Positions 28,530 through 39,996 of a stretch of DNA of 64,000 nucleotides are shown here, piece by piece. How positions within the stretch are numbered: position 1 is the first letter of the stretch; each line of letters starts with the position of its first letter. The DNA is from Denitratisoma oestradiolicum (lineage in GTDB: Bacteria; Pseudomonadota; Gammaproteobacteria; Burkholderiales; Rhodocyclaceae). The stretch covers positions 558,001-622,000 of the forward strand of contig NZ_LR778301.1 of assembly GCF_902813185.1 (NCBI RefSeq). Reading direction: 5' to 3'. The translations under genes and the position numbers were made by a program. The notes under the pieces were generated by a model that saw only the letters and a list, made by a program, of their open reading frames with translations, did no database searches and was not told the origin of the DNA.

Positions 28530-28533
28530 AACA

Positions 28534-28556
28534 ACAACGGCCCCAAGGGCCGTTGT
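28534..28556 (+). terminator. Possible terminator hairpin after clpA
   Basis: ACAACGGCC (28534-28542) can pair with GGCCGTTGT (28548-28556) around a 5-base loop, 5 bases after the clpA stop. Only a weak U-stretch follows (CTTAAC), so termination may be partial. It also lies just beyond the end of the convergent rhlE. Confidence 0.55.
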
Positions 28557-28570
28557 CTTAACGCAGTAGA

Positions 28571-29869
28571 TCAGCGATGCCGGCTACCCGAATGGTGGTT
28601 GGCGCCGCTTCGTGGTTTGGGCGGGCTTCTGCGGGCGGCGTCGGAACGGCCGGGGCCTGCCGGGCCACGGCTTGAAAAACCACCGGGCCGTGCGACGCGG
28701 GGTTTTTGCAGCGGTTCCGGCCGGATGCTGGGGTCCGGTTCGAATCCCGGTTCCATGCGTTTTTCGATGCCACGCTTGAGCACTTTCTCGATATCCCGCA
28801 ACAGCTTCTGCTCGTCGATGCAGACCAGGGATATCGCCGCGCCATCGGCACCGGCCCGGCCGGTGCGGCCGATGCGGTGTACATAGTCTTCCGGCACATT
28901 GGGTAACTCGTAGTTCACCACCTGGGGCAGTTGGTCGATGTCGATGCCCCGGGCAGCGATATCGGTGGCCACCAGCACATTCACCTTGAGGCGCTTGAAG
29001 TCATCCAGAGCCCGTTGCCGGGCGCCCTGAGTCTTGTTGCCGTGCAGGGCGGCGGAACTGATGCCGTTCTGCTCCAGGTGCCGCGCAAGGGCATCGGCGC
29101 CGTGCTTGGTGCGGGTGAATACCAACACCTGGTGCCAGCTATGATCCTTGATCAGCTTCACCAGCAGATCTTTCTTGCGCACCCGGTCCACCGGATACAC
29201 GGCCTGGGCAACCGCTTCCGCTGGCGCATTGCGGCGCGCCACCTCGACACTGATTGGGTCTACCAGCAGGCCCTGAGCCAGACCGCGAATCTCGTCGGAG
29301 AAGGTGGCGGAGAAGAGCAGGCTTTGCTTTTTCTTCGGCAGCAGGGAAATGATGCGCCGAATGTCGCGGATGAAGCCCATGTCCAGCATCCGGTCGGCCT
29401 CGTCCAGCACCAGGATCTCGATGCCCGACAGGTCGGCATTGCGTTCGTTGATATGGTCCAGCAGGCGCCCGGGAGTGGCCACCACGATGTCGGTGCCGGA
29501 CTTCAGTGCACGGGTCTGGGGACCCATGCTGACGCCGCCATAAATGGCGGTGGCCCGCAGGGGCAGGTGGGCACCATAGGTGCGTACACTGTCATGGACC
29601 TGGACCGCCAGTTCCCGGGTAGGGGTCAGAATCAGCGCACGGGGCTTGAAGCGCTTGACGGAAAGGGCGCTGTCCGCTGACAGAAGGTGCAGGATGGGCA
29701 GGGTGAAACCGGCCGTCTTGCCGGTGCCGGTCTGGGCCGCGGCCATCAGGTCGCGGCCTTGCAGGGCGATGGGAATCGCCTGGGATTGAATCGGGGTCGG
29801 GGTATCGTAACCCTGGCCGGCAATGGACTTGAGAATCTCGGCGCGCAGGCCGAGGCTGGAAAAACTCAT
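28571..29869 (-). CDS. rhlE: DEAD-box ATP-dependent RNA helicase, RhlE type
   Basis: A 432-residue RNA helicase starting at ATG 29869 with AGGAG upstream; an earlier ATG at 29974 adds non-homologous sequence. Q motif [13 protein letters not shown], motif [10 protein letters not shown], Ia [15 protein letters not shown] ([13 protein letters not shown]), III SAT (FSATFSDEI), [14 protein letters not shown] and [12 protein letters not shown] are all intact. A Pro/Arg/Ser/Gly-rich tail of about 60 residues ends the protein, as in RhlE proteins that act on ribosome assembly and RNA decay. Convergent with clpA. Confidence 0.95.
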   Translation of the reverse strand: MSFSSLGLRAEILKSIAGQGYDTPTPIQSQAIPIALQGRDLMAAAQTGTGKTAGFTLPILHLLSADSALSVKRFKPRALILTPTRELAVQVHDSVRTYGAHLPLRATAIYGGVSMGPQTRALKSGTDIVVATPGRLLDHINERNADLSGIEILVLDEADRMLDMGFIRDIRRIISLLPKKKQSLLFSATFSDEIRGLAQGLLVDPISVEVARRNAPAEAVAQAVYPVDRVRKKDLLVKLIKDHSWHQVLVFTRTKHGADALARHLEQNGISSAALHGNKTQGARQRALDDFKRLKVNVLVATDIAARGIDIDQLPQVVNYELPNVPEDYVHRIGRTGRAGADGAAISLVCIDEQKLLRDIEKVLKRGIEKRMEPGFEPDPSIRPEPLQKPRVARPGGFSSRGPAGPGRSDAARRSPPKPRSGANHHSGSRHR

Positions 29870-30225
29870 GGAGGTACTCCTGGATTCAGCCCCGCGCGCA
29901 CTTGGACACGAGCCAGTCTGGGCCGAAACACTCAAGGGAGAAAGATGCGCGCAAGTAGCGCGACGCCCTGGCAAACAGACTGAAGGAAGACCAGGGAAGG
30001 GGCGCGGAGTGTACCACCGTCAGCGCCGGACCGCCGGACAATATTTCATTTAATGAAATGTATTTCATATCTCGAAATATAAAGACTAACCCAATGATTT
30101 TTGTAATAAATATTTTTATCTTAAGTCTTATATAAGACATAAGATAAATCTCTATACTGCGGACCTGTCGGCGTTACTTCAATACGCGCCGTCATCCAAC
30201 CCCAAATGTATTAGGAGAATCCGCC
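29870..30225. promoter_or_regulatory. AT-rich control region upstream of aceA
   Basis: A 356-base gap between divergent rhlE and aceA. Its aceA-side part (about 30040-30160) is far richer in A/T than the surroundings and holds three inverted repeats. These are ATTTCATT-T-AATGAAAT (30043-30059, perfect), TATTTC/GAAATA with a 7-base spacer (30061-30079), and GTCTTATATAAGAC (30125-30138, perfect). A TATACT -10-like box lies at 30153-30158 without a good -35, suggesting an activator-dependent promoter. An AGGAG box precedes the aceA ATG. The regulator is unknown. Confidence 0.6.
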
Positions 30226-31536
30226 ATGACCACCCGCCAACAAGCCATCGCGCAACTGAAAAAGGATTGGGCCGAGAACCCCCGCTGGAAAGGCGTCAAG
30301 CGCGGTTACTCCGCCGAGGACGTGGTGCGTCTGCGCGGTTCCGTCCAGATCGAGTACTCCCTGGCCAAGAGCGGTGCCGAGAAGCTGTGGGAAAAGATCA
30401 ACGGTGGTGCCAAGAAAGGCTATGTGAATGCCTTCGGCGCCATCACCGCCGGCCAGGCCATGCAGCAGGCCAAGGCGGGTCTGGAGGCTGTCTATCTGTC
30501 AGGCTGGCAGGTGGCCGCCGATGGCAACACCTCCGAGACCATGTACCCCGACCAGTCCCTGTATGCCTATGACTCGGTGCCGACCATGGTCCGCCGCATC
30601 AACAATACCTTCAAGCGCGCCGACGAGATCCAGTGGTCCCGGGACATCAATCCCGGCGACAAGGATTTCGTCGACTATTTCCTGCCCATCGTGGCGGATG
30701 CCGAAGCCGGTTTCGGCGGTGTGCTCAACGCCTTCGAACTGATGAAGAACATGATCGTCGCCGGCGCCGCCGGGGTGCACTTCGAGGATCAGCTTGCCGC
30801 CGTCAAGAAGTGCGGCCACATGGGGGGCAAGGTGCTGGTGCCGACCCAGGAAGCCATCGAGAAGCTGGTGGCTGCCCGTTTTGCTGCCGATGTGATGGGC
30901 GTGCCCACCATTGTGCTGGCCCGCACTGACGCCGAGGCCGCCAATCTGCTGACTTCCGATTACGACGCCAACGACAAGCCCTTCCTCACCGGCGAACGCA
31001 CCCCGGAAGGTTTCTACCGGGTCAAGAACGGTCTGGAGCAGGCCATCAGCCGCGGCGTGGCCTACGCGCCCTATGCCGATCTGGTGTGGTGCGAGACCGG
31101 CACGCCGGACCTGGGCTTCGCCCGGGAGTTCGCCCAGGCGGTGCAGGCCAAGTGCCCCGGCAAGCTGCTGTCCTACAATTGCTCGCCCTCCTTCAACTGG
31201 AAGAAGAATCTGGATGACAAGACCATCGCCAAGTTCCAGGACGAACTGGCGGCCCTGGGCTACAAGTATCAGTTCATCACCCTGGCCGGCATCCACATCA
31301 ACTGGTTCAACACCTTCCAGTTCGCTCATGCCTACGCACGGGGCGAAGGCATGAAGCACTATGTGGATATGGTGCAGGAGCAGGAATTCGCTGCCCGCGA
31401 GAAGGGCTACACCTTCGTTTCCCACCAGCAGGAAGTGGGGGCCGGCTATTTCGACGACGTGACCACGGTGATCCAGGGCGGCCAGTCCAGCGTCAAAGCA
31501 CTGACCGGTTCCACCGAGGAAGAGCAGTTCCACTGA
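30226..31536 (+). CDS. aceA: Isocitrate lyase
   Basis: Cleaves isocitrate to glyoxylate and succinate, the first step of the glyoxylate bypass. The 436-residue enzyme shows [21 protein letters not shown] at the N-terminal side, [21 protein letters not shown] with metal ligands, and the catalytic-cysteine loop [30 protein letters not shown] and a [19 protein letters not shown] end follow. Length is like E. coli AceA. Malate synthase is not adjacent. The upstream palindromes suggest dedicated regulation, and AceK/Icd are nearby on the chromosome. Confidence 0.97.
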   Translation: MTTRQQAIAQLKKDWAENPRWKGVKRGYSAEDVVRLRGSVQIEYSLAKSGAEKLWEKINGGAKKGYVNAFGAITAGQAMQQAKAGLEAVYLSGWQVAADGNTSETMYPDQSLYAYDSVPTMVRRINNTFKRADEIQWSRDINPGDKDFVDYFLPIVADAEAGFGGVLNAFELMKNMIVAGAAGVHFEDQLAAVKKCGHMGGKVLVPTQEAIEKLVAARFAADVMGVPTIVLARTDAEAANLLTSDYDANDKPFLTGERTPEGFYRVKNGLEQAISRGVAYAPYADLVWCETGTPDLGFAREFAQAVQAKCPGKLLSYNCSPSFNWKKNLDDKTIAKFQDELAALGYKYQFITLAGIHINWFNTFQFAHAYARGEGMKHYVDMVQEQEFAAREKGYTFVSHQQEVGAGYFDDVTTVIQGGQSSVKALTGSTEEEQFH

Positions 31537-31575
31537 GCATCACGAGTGCCCTGGAATATCCGGGGAGGAAATCAG

Positions 31576-31605
31576 AAGCCGACTCCGTGAGGGGTCGGCT
31601 TTTTT
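31576..31605 (+). terminator. Rho-independent terminator of aceA
   Basis: Stem AAGCCGAC (31576-31583) pairs with GTCGGCTT (31594-31601), followed by a T-run to 31605. It lies 40 bases after the aceA stop. Confidence 0.88.
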
Positions 31606-31618
31606 ACTGGATTTGGCT

Positions 31619-32818
31619 TCAGAACCCGAAGATTCCCTTCAGCACACCCTTGACAGCCCCCGCCGCACCGCCGCCGGGCAGGATGTCCGTGGGGCTGGGT
31701 CGTGCTTCCTGGGGCTGGGGCATGGCTTCCATCAAGGGGGTGAAGGCTGTTGATTTGAACCGGGCTTTGGCGAACCACTCCGGTTCCCAGCGGGCCTTGG
31801 GATCCTTGGGACGGGGCGGATGGGCGAAGTTGGCTTCGTCGCCATAGGCGATGAAGCGGAGCAGGGCCTGGGGCGCGGCGGCCACTACCTGGGCCGGCAC
31901 GGCGCATTCGGTGGTGGCGGGGGGCAGCAGCACTTTTTCCTTGATCAGCCGGGCCACCTCGGCGTTGGGCAGGTAGTCGAAGAACTGCTCGCCAAATTCC
32001 TTGCTGTTGCTGGAGGTCCACCAGACCATGTCCTCGCCGCCCTCCTTGCTGCCCATGACGCTGGCGAAATAGCCGGTGGCGTTGGCGATGCTGTTCCAGC
32101 TCACGTTCATGGCGGCGGCCTCGGTCTTTTTCACCGTCAGTTCCACCGGGGCGAGAAAGTCGTGGTGTTCGTCCAGGGCGAAACGGATTTCCGGAGCGTA
32201 GCTGGCCTGGATCAGGTGATCTCCCTGGAGTGAGCCTTCGTTGGGCACCCGGGTGGCGTCACGGTCGTTGGGCCAGTCGCCATAGCCGCGGGAGCGGCCG
32301 GGGGCGGGCGGGGTGGGCAGGGACAGGCGGCGGGAAAAGAGGCCGCCGGGCCACTGGCTGCTGGCCATTTTGGCGAAGTCGATCACCAGGGGCTGGCCGG
32401 CGCGGGCCTGTTCGCCGCAGCCCCAGAAGATCAAGAGTCGTCCCTTGGGTCGTTCGAAGCCGCCGGGGGCCTCGGTTTCGCTGGCGGGTGGTGGCGCGGG
32501 GGCTTTCTGGGGAGTCACCAGGGGCAGCGCCCGTCCCATGTTGAGTCCGGCGGGAATCTGGTGTTCCGCCGTGGGGTCGGCACCGGCATTTTTCTGGGAG
32601 CCCAGTTGCAACAGCATGCGACGGGACGAGGTGGACATGCCGCCACCCAGGGCCATCCGCGCCATGTCGCCCATGGAGGGCGCACCTCCTCCCATGGGCA
32701 GACCAGAGGAGGTTTCGGCACTCAGCCAGTAGGTGGCGACGGGAGGCTTGCTGGCGCCCTGGGCGAATGCCGGGGATGCGCCGAGAAGCAGCAGCGGAAG
32801 GCAATTACGGATGTTCAT
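31619..32818 (-). CDS. Exported protein of unknown function
   Basis: A 399-residue protein I do not recognise. The start at ATG 32818 gives a good signal peptide (MNIRNCLPLLLLGASPAFAQ). The mature region has a Gly/Met-rich low-complexity part (about 35-65), then an Ala/Pro-rich linker (about 100-120). A folded part with RLLIFWGCGEQARAGQP, KKTEAAAMNVSWNSIANATG (fibronectin-III-like 'W....ATGY' wording) and a PNAEVARLIKEKVLLPP helix follows. It ends GAVKGVLKGIFGF. Two conserved-looking cysteines occur (GCG; TECAV). Upstream gene is an enoyl-CoA hydratase on the same strand 63 bases away. Periplasmic or outer-membrane location is inferred. Confidence 0.72.
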   Translation of the reverse strand: MNIRNCLPLLLLGASPAFAQGASKPPVATYWLSAETSSGLPMGGGAPSMGDMARMALGGGMSTSSRRMLLQLGSQKNAGADPTAEHQIPAGLNMGRALPLVTPQKAPAPPPASETEAPGGFERPKGRLLIFWGCGEQARAGQPLVIDFAKMASSQWPGGLFSRRLSLPTPPAPGRSRGYGDWPNDRDATRVPNEGSLQGDHLIQASYAPEIRFALDEHHDFLAPVELTVKKTEAAAMNVSWNSIANATGYFASVMGSKEGGEDMVWWTSSNSKEFGEQFFDYLPNAEVARLIKEKVLLPPATTECAVPAQVVAAAPQALLRFIAYGDEANFAHPPRPKDPKARWEPEWFAKARFKSTAFTPLMEAMPQPQEARPSPTDILPGGGAAGAVKGVLKGIFGF

Positions 32819-32881
32819 GACAGTCTCCATGATGAATGGCTGCCGTGAATGGTAATCCTGTTGCCGGGAAACATCAGGTTC

Positions 32882-33643
32882 TTAGCGTGACCCCTTGCGG
32901 TTCAGAAATTCCGACATCCTCCGCTGGGCCTCGGCATCGGTCTGGATCAGGCTCACCGCCAGGGATTCGGCAAAGAGTCCGTCGGCGGCGGCCATGTTGT
33001 CGATGCGGGGCAGGGCGTTGGTGATGAACCAGTTGGCGGTGGTCGTGTTGGCGGCGATGGTGGCGGCCAGTTCACGGGCCTTGGACAGGCCGGCGTCCGC
33101 TGCCACACCGTAGTGGGCGAGGCCCAGGCCGAGGGCTTCTTCGGTACGGTAGATGCGGCGCGTCAACATCATTTCCGCCATGCGATCCGGCCCCAGGATG
33201 CGGCCCAGACGCACCGTGGAGCCGCAGCCCATGAACAGGCCGTGCGCCGCCTCAGGCAGCTGGAACCAGGCTGTGGCCTCGGCGACGCGGACATGGGCGG
33301 TCAGCGCCAGTTCCAGGCCGCCGCCGATCACGGCGCCCTTCAGCACCGCCACCAGCGGAATGCCGCTGAACTGCATGCGGTCGAAAATGGCCTGCCGGCG
33401 CCGGGAGGTATGCAACACGTCGATGGCATCCAGCGTCTGATGTTCGCCCAGATCGCCGCCGGCGCAGAAATGCTCCCCTTCCGCCGTCAGGATGGCGACC
33501 CGTACCGACGGCGGCGGCGCAGCGAAGTATTTGCCGAGGCGCTCATACATGGCGTGGGTCAGCGCATTGCGCTTGGCCGGGCGGTTCAGGGTCAGGGTGG
33601 CGATGCCGTCCTGTTCTTCGATGCGGATCAGGTCTTCAGACAT
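32882..33643 (-). CDS. Enoyl-CoA hydratase/isomerase family protein
   Basis: A 253-residue crotonase-fold protein acting on acyl-CoA. It has NRPAKRNALTHAMYERL, the first oxyanion-hole motif EHFCAGGDLGEH near residue 60, and the second, LKGAVIGGGLELALTAHVRVA near 100-120. A C-terminal trimerisation helix follows. Glu in GGGLEL fits one hydratase glutamate; the second is not obvious, so isomerase or a different acyl-CoA reaction is possible. It lies between thiC (upstream, with a terminator between) and the unknown exported protein, so context does not define the substrate. Confidence 0.9.
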   Translation of the reverse strand: MSEDLIRIEEQDGIATLTLNRPAKRNALTHAMYERLGKYFAAPPPSVRVAILTAEGEHFCAGGDLGEHQTLDAIDVLHTSRRRQAIFDRMQFSGIPLVAVLKGAVIGGGLELALTAHVRVAEATAWFQLPEAAHGLFMGCGSTVRLGRILGPDRMAEMMLTRRIYRTEEALGLGLAHYGVAADAGLSKARELAATIAANTTTANWFITNALPRIDNMAAADGLFAESLAVSLIQTDAEAQRRMSEFLNRKGSR

Positions 33644-33653
33644 GGGGAATCAG

Positions 33654-33686
33654 CAAAAAAACGGCCCTGCCGAAAGGGCAGGGCCG
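33654..33686 (-). terminator. Rho-independent terminator of thiC
   Basis: On the minus strand a 10-base stem (33686-33677 with 33671-33662, all G/C except one pair) and a 5-base loop are followed by seven U (33661-33655). It lies 22 bases beyond the thiC stop. Confidence 0.92.
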
Positions 33687-33708
33687 AGGGTTGCAGGAGC
33701 GGCGCACC

Positions 33709-35778
<2,070 letters not shown>

Positions 35779-35838
35779 CTAAAGTATTGAAAATAGCGGC
35801 CGTTATCCCGGGAACGTCTGAAAAGAAGGGGTAACCCC

Positions 35839-37299
35839 ATGCAAGTGAATAAAACCGTGGCGGCGGCTGCGCTGTTTTGCCTGTTGGCAACCGTCAATGC
35901 CCCGGCCCGGGCCTGGGAGAAGGTGGTCCAGGGGAAACAGGAACGGGTGGATATGGATACCAGCCGCATTGGTCGCAGCGAGGATGGCCGCGCTCTGGCC
36001 TGGACCCGGCTGACCCTGTCCAGGGCCATGGCCGACGCCGAAACCGGGACCCCCTACACCACGGTGGAAGCCCTGAACAGCTACGATTGCGCCGGGGGGC
36101 GCTTTGCCACTCTCAAGCGTATTTACCTGCGCGGTGAGACCGTGCTGCGTGTCGAGCCTCTGCTGGCACCGAGGGAAATGGCCGTCGGCGCTGGCGGCAT
36201 CGATGCCGCTCTGCTGGCCGAGGCCTGCAAGCCGCGCTCTGTGGCCGATCTGAAAAAAGCCGCCGAGACCAGCGCCCGGCTGGCGGCGGAAGCTTTGGGC
36301 GCCAAGCCTCCGTCCTTCGGCGTGATGCATGCCGAAATGGTGACGGAGGGAGGCAAGGCGGCCAGGACCACCAAGGTGGCCGACCCGGGTCCCGCCCGGG
36401 CGGAAGGCAAGGTGGCCGAGGCGCCAGCGGAGAGCCAGGGTCCGAAGCGTTTCATCGAACTGCCCAAGATCGACAAGTCCCAGGTGGAACGGCCTTCCGA
36501 CGAACTCAAGCCTGCCATAGAGGATCGCCATGCGCGGGAGCGGATACTTGCCACATCCGGCCCGCGCCGCGTCGCCACGGCCAGGAAGAAGGTGGAACCG
36601 TCGCCAGCGGTGGAACAGCATCGTAATATTCACTGGAGCTATGGCGGCGAGGGCGGGCCGGCCAACTGGAGCAAGCTGCGCCCGGATTTCTCGACCTGTG
36701 CCACCGGCAACCGCCAGTCGCCCATCGACATCCGGGAAAGCATCAAGGTGAACCATGATGCGATCCGCTTTGAATACAAACCTACCCTGTTCCGTATCAC
36801 CGACAACGGCCACTCCATCGAGGTCGGTGTTTCCGAGGGCAACAACATCACCGTGATGGGGCGCACCTACGAGTTGCAGCAGATGCACTTCCATCGGCCG
36901 TCGGAAGAACGGATAGGCGGCCGTGCCTTCGACATGGTGGCCCATCTGGTGCATAAGGATTACGACGGCAATCTGGCTGTGGTGGCGGTCCTGCTGGAAA
37001 AGGGCGGCGAACATCCCCTGATCCAGACCTTGTGGAACAACATGCCTCTGGAAGTGGGCCAGGAACTGCTGCCCTCGGACGCCATCGATCTCAACAATCT
37101 GCTGCCCCAGGACCAGAAGTACTTCAGCTACATGGGTTCCCTGACCACGCCGCCCTGTTCGGAGGGCGTGCTGTGGCTGGTGTTGCGGCAGCCGGTGCAG
37201 ATATCGGCGGAGCAGATCGCCATCTTCTCCCGGCTCTACCGCAACAACGCCAGGCCGATCCAGCCCGCCAACGGGCGCCTGGTCAAGGAGTCGCGTTAA
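35839..37299 (+). CDS. Periplasmic alpha-carbonic anhydrase with N-terminal adhesin-E-like extension
   Basis: A 486-residue exported protein. Signal peptide residues 1-24 (ends NAPARAW). Residues 25-135 form a small domain with VDMDTSRIGRSEDGRALAWT, resembling the surface-adhesin-E-like fold; a Lys/Ala/Glu-rich linker spans about 140-255. Residues 260-480 are an alpha-carbonic anhydrase: HWSYGGEGGPANWSKL, RQSPIDIRES, zinc histidines His350 and His352 (QMHFHRPSEE) and His369 (MVAHLVH), and LTTPPCSEGVLWLVL. It hydrates CO2 in the periplasm. Typical bacterial alpha enzymes are about 220-250 residues, so half of this protein is additional. Confidence 0.92.
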   Translation: MQVNKTVAAAALFCLLATVNAPARAWEKVVQGKQERVDMDTSRIGRSEDGRALAWTRLTLSRAMADAETGTPYTTVEALNSYDCAGGRFATLKRIYLRGETVLRVEPLLAPREMAVGAGGIDAALLAEACKPRSVADLKKAAETSARLAAEALGAKPPSFGVMHAEMVTEGGKAARTTKVADPGPARAEGKVAEAPAESQGPKRFIELPKIDKSQVERPSDELKPAIEDRHARERILATSGPRRVATARKKVEPSPAVEQHRNIHWSYGGEGGPANWSKLRPDFSTCATGNRQSPIDIRESIKVNHDAIRFEYKPTLFRITDNGHSIEVGVSEGNNITVMGRTYELQQMHFHRPSEERIGGRAFDMVAHLVHKDYDGNLAVVAVLLEKGGEHPLIQTLWNNMPLEVGQELLPSDAIDLNNLLPQDQKYFSYMGSLTTPPCSEGVLWLVLRQPVQISAEQIAIFSRLYRNNARPIQPANGRLVKESR

Positions 37300-37390
37300 G
37301 GTGAAAAAGCATCGACAACGGCGCCGAGTGTAACCGTCGAGCGCAGCGAGCCGATGGGTAGCCCCGCTCCAGGATGGGGTTGGGGCTGGC
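37300..37390. repeat. GC-rich intergenic repeat, family R1
   Basis: Matches 11105-11205 over the core GCCGAGTGTAACCGTCGAGC followed by GCAGCGAGCCGATGGGTAGC. It begins at the carbonic anhydrase stop codon and runs into an R3 palindrome pair, so the 209-base gap to trpE is mostly repeat. Confidence 0.7.
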
Positions 37391-37415
37391 GACCATGCGC
37401 GAAACACCGATCAAG

Positions 37416-37485
37416 TCCGTCACACCGGCGAACGCCGGTGTCCAGTGCGTTGTTTTCCTGGATTCCGGCGTTCGCCGGAATGACG
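37416..37485. repeat. Paired palindromic repeat (REP-like, family R3), copy 1
   Basis: Two head-to-head hairpins: CACCGGCGAACGCCGGTG (37423-37440 region) and TTCCGGCGTTCGCCGGAA (37463-37480), separated by about 22 bases and bounded by GTCCG and TGACG. The same two-hairpin unit recurs at 51263-51332 and, inverted, at 60792-60852. Such units are typical BIME-like chromosomal repeats. Confidence 0.82.
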
Positions 37486-37508
37486 CATTGGGCCTTGTTC
37501 TGTGCTTC

Positions 37509-38984
37509 CTAGTCGAAGCGGGTGTCCAGCCCCGCTTCGGCCACCTCGGCGGCCCGCAGCAGGGCGCGGGCCTTGTTGCGGGTCTCTTCCCATTCGGCAT
37601 CTGGATTGGAGTCGTAGACGATGCCGGCACCGGCCTGGACGTAGAGGATCTGATCCTTGATCACGGCGGTGCGGATGGCGATCGCCAGGTCCATGTCGCC
37701 GTTGAAGCTCACATAGCCCACGGCTCCGGCATAGATGCCACGCTTGCTGGGCTCCAGTTCGTCGATGATCTCCATGGCGCGCACCTTGGGGGCGCCGGAG
37801 ACGGTGCCGGCGGGAAAGGTGGCCTTGAGCACGGACAGGGCGTTCTCGCCTTCCCGCAGTTCCCCTTCCACGTTGGAGACAATGTGCATCACGTGGGAGT
37901 AGCGCTCGATGACAAAGCGCTCGGTGACCTTGATCGTGCCGGTCCTGGCCACCCGGCCGGCGTCGTTGCGGCCCAGGTCCAGCAGTTGCAGATGCTCGGA
38001 GCGTTCCTTCTCGTCGGCCAGCAGGTCGTCGGCCAGGGCGGCGTCCTCCTCCGGGGTGGCGCCCCGTTTTCGGGTGCCGGCGATGGGGCGTACCGTGACC
38101 TTGCCGTCCTCCAGTCGCACCAGGATTTCCGGCGAGGCGCCCACCACATGGAAATCGCCGAAGTTGAAATAGAACATGTAGGGCGAGGGGTTGAGGGTGC
38201 GCAGGGAGCGGTAGAGGGCCAGGGGTGAGGCGGAGAAAGGCTTGCTCATGCGCTGGGACAGCACCACCTGCATCAGGTCGCCATCCACAATGTACTGCTT
38301 GGCCTTCAGCACTGCGGCCTTGAACGCTTCCTCGCCGAATTCCGAGACGGCGGGAGCGCTGGTTGTCGCCTGATCGGCCGGGATCGCTACCGGCTCCCGC
38401 AACTGGGCCACCAGGCTGCGCAGTCGGGCCTGGGCCCGGGCGTGGGCGGCGGGTTCCCGGGGATCGGCATAGACCACCAGGGTCAGCTTGCCCGAGAGAT
38501 TGTCCACCACCGCGATCTCCTCGGAGAGCAGCAGCAGGATGTCCGGGATACCGTCGGCATCGGCCTTGCGGCCCGCTTCAAGGCGCGGCTCGATATAGCG
38601 GATGGTGTCGTAGCCGAAGGCGCCCACCAGGCCGCCGTAGAGGCGGGGCAACTGGGGCAGGTCGGGCACCTTGTAACGGTCCATGAACTCGCCGACGAAA
38701 TCCAGCGGGTTCACGTCGTTGCGCAGTTCCTCTACGGTCCCGTTGCTGATCACCGTCACCCGGCGTCCATGGATCTCGATGCGGGTGCTGGCGGCCAGGC
38801 CGATGAAGGAGTAGCGGCCGAAGCGCTCGCCCCCCTGGACCGATTCCAGCAGATAGGAATAGGGCGCGTCGGCCAGCTTCAGGTAGATGGACAGGGGGGT
38901 GTCGAGATCGGCGAAGGTCTCGATGCTGACCGGGATGCGGTTGTAGCCCGCCGCGGCGAGCCGGTTGAATTCGGATTCGTTCAT
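37509..38984 (-). CDS. trpE: Anthranilate synthase component I
   Basis: TrpE makes anthranilate from chorismate in tryptophan synthesis, with ammonia from TrpG. The 491-residue protein starts at ATG 38984 and shows the feedback-binding region near the N-terminus ([20 protein letters not shown]). The catalytic domain has [62 protein letters not shown] and [20 protein letters not shown]. It follows gph and rpe on the same strand, a common proteobacterial order, but trpG does not follow; repeats and a convergent gene do. The 170-base gap before it shows no Trp-codon-rich leader peptide. Confidence 0.96.
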   Translation of the reverse strand: MNESEFNRLAAAGYNRIPVSIETFADLDTPLSIYLKLADAPYSYLLESVQGGERFGRYSFIGLAASTRIEIHGRRVTVISNGTVEELRNDVNPLDFVGEFMDRYKVPDLPQLPRLYGGLVGAFGYDTIRYIEPRLEAGRKADADGIPDILLLLSEEIAVVDNLSGKLTLVVYADPREPAAHARAQARLRSLVAQLREPVAIPADQATTSAPAVSEFGEEAFKAAVLKAKQYIVDGDLMQVVLSQRMSKPFSASPLALYRSLRTLNPSPYMFYFNFGDFHVVGASPEILVRLEDGKVTVRPIAGTRKRGATPEEDAALADDLLADEKERSEHLQLLDLGRNDAGRVARTGTIKVTERFVIERYSHVMHIVSNVEGELREGENALSVLKATFPAGTVSGAPKVRAMEIIDELEPSKRGIYAGAVGYVSFNGDMDLAIAIRTAVIKDQILYVQAGAGIVYDSNPDAEWEETRNKARALLRAAEVAEAGLDTRFD

Positions 38985-39154
38985 GATGACTCCACGGGAA
39001 ATTCTGCAAGAGGCCGCACGCAACAGGCATCGCGCGCGGACGCGAAGGCTTACTGGAAGGGCCGGGGGCGCCAGGGCCAGGCCTCCGCCCCCAGGGCGTG
39101 TTTCCTCGTGATGTGCAGATTTCTGTGAAGCATTTTGCGCGGGGTTCCAGTAAT

Positions 39155-39829
39155 TCAGGCGGTAGTGACCAGTTCGGCCGCGTGGACCAGCGAGGCGACT
39201 ATAGCATCGCACTCCAGGAGGCGCACATCCTCCCCTTCGTTGTAACCGTAGGGCACCAGGAACACCGGGCAGCCGGCGGCCCGGGCCGCATGAAAGTCGT
39301 TCTGGGAATCGCCGATATGCAGGTTGAATTTTGTCGGCACGCCCATGCGCTGGCAGGCATGCTGAAGCGGCAAGGGGTCGGGCTTCTTCCGGGGCAGGGT
39401 GTCACCGGCGATGGTGAACTCCACATAGGAGGCCAACCCCGACACGGCCACCAGGGGCTCGGTGAAGGCGCCCGCCTTGTTGGTGATGATGGCCAGCTTC
39501 AGCCCCAGGGAACGGAAGCGCTCCAGGCCCTCGATCACGCCGGGGTAGGGCTGGCTGAGTCGGCCGTTGCACTCGGCGTAATGGCGCCGGAATGCCGCAT
39601 CGGCCCGGGCCAGGGCCTCGGCGTCGGGTTCCTGGTCGAAGGTGATGGATCGTTTCACCAGATTGGGGATGCCCTTGCCGATGAAGTCGCGGATCTGGGC
39701 TTCACTGCGCTGGGGCAGTCCCAGTTCGGCCAGCATGGCATTGGCGGCCTTTGCCAGATCGGGCGCGGTATCCAGCAGGGTGCCATCCAGATCCAGGGTG
39801 ACGGAGTGGATGGGCAGGGGGAAATTCAT
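39155..39829 (-). CDS. gph: Phosphoglycolate phosphatase
   Basis: A 224-residue HAD-superfamily phosphatase that removes phosphate from 2-phosphoglycolate, formed from DNA 3'-end damage or oxygenation side reactions. Motif I is [15 protein letters not shown] at the N-terminus, motif [16 protein letters not shown], motif III the Lys in [10 protein letters not shown] and motif [18 protein letters not shown]. Start ATG 39829 fits the family; the longer frame lies in repeat DNA. It is between rpe and trpE on the same strand, separated from rpe by repeat R2. Confidence 0.94.
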   Translation of the reverse strand: MNFPLPIHSVTLDLDGTLLDTAPDLAKAANAMLAELGLPQRSEAQIRDFIGKGIPNLVKRSITFDQEPDAEALARADAAFRRHYAECNGRLSQPYPGVIEGLERFRSLGLKLAIITNKAGAFTEPLVAVSGLASYVEFTIAGDTLPRKKPDPLPLQHACQRMGVPTKFNLHIGDSQNDFHAARAAGCPVFLVPYGYNEGEDVRLLECDAIVASLVHAAELVTTA

Positions 39830-39837
39830 GACCGTTA

Positions 39838-39996
39838 CTGTGAAAAAGCAGCTTTTCCGCTGGGCCGCCCTAAGGAAAAGCGGCACGCGCCGCCAGGCGC
39901 AAACGGTATGCTCTTGTCACGGAGTTCCCCGTCACTTCGAGCGTAGCGAGCCAGAGAGAGCCCCCCGCGAGGGGGGCGAAGGGGGGCGAGCGTTTT
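39838..39996. repeat. Intergenic repeat, family R2, copy 1
   Basis: Fills the rpe-gph gap. Shares with 41705-41886 the ordered blocks AAAAGCAG-TTTTCC, GGGCCGCCCT, GGAAAAGCGGCACGCG, CGAGC-AGCGA and CCCCCCGCGAGGGGGGCGAA. Block CGAGCGTAGCGAGCC is close to the R1 core, so R1 and R2 may be related. Part of it is reversed in the repeat at 5353-5410. Confidence 0.75.

Noticed and set aside
29886..30140. 84-codon minus-strand open frame in the aceA control region
   Set aside because: It runs through the AT-rich palindromes, has no ribosome-binding site and no family resemblance.
37416..37485. Closely spaced palindromes considered as a CRISPR array
   Set aside because: Only two hairpins per locus with no series of equal spacers and no cas genes; better explained as REP-type elements.
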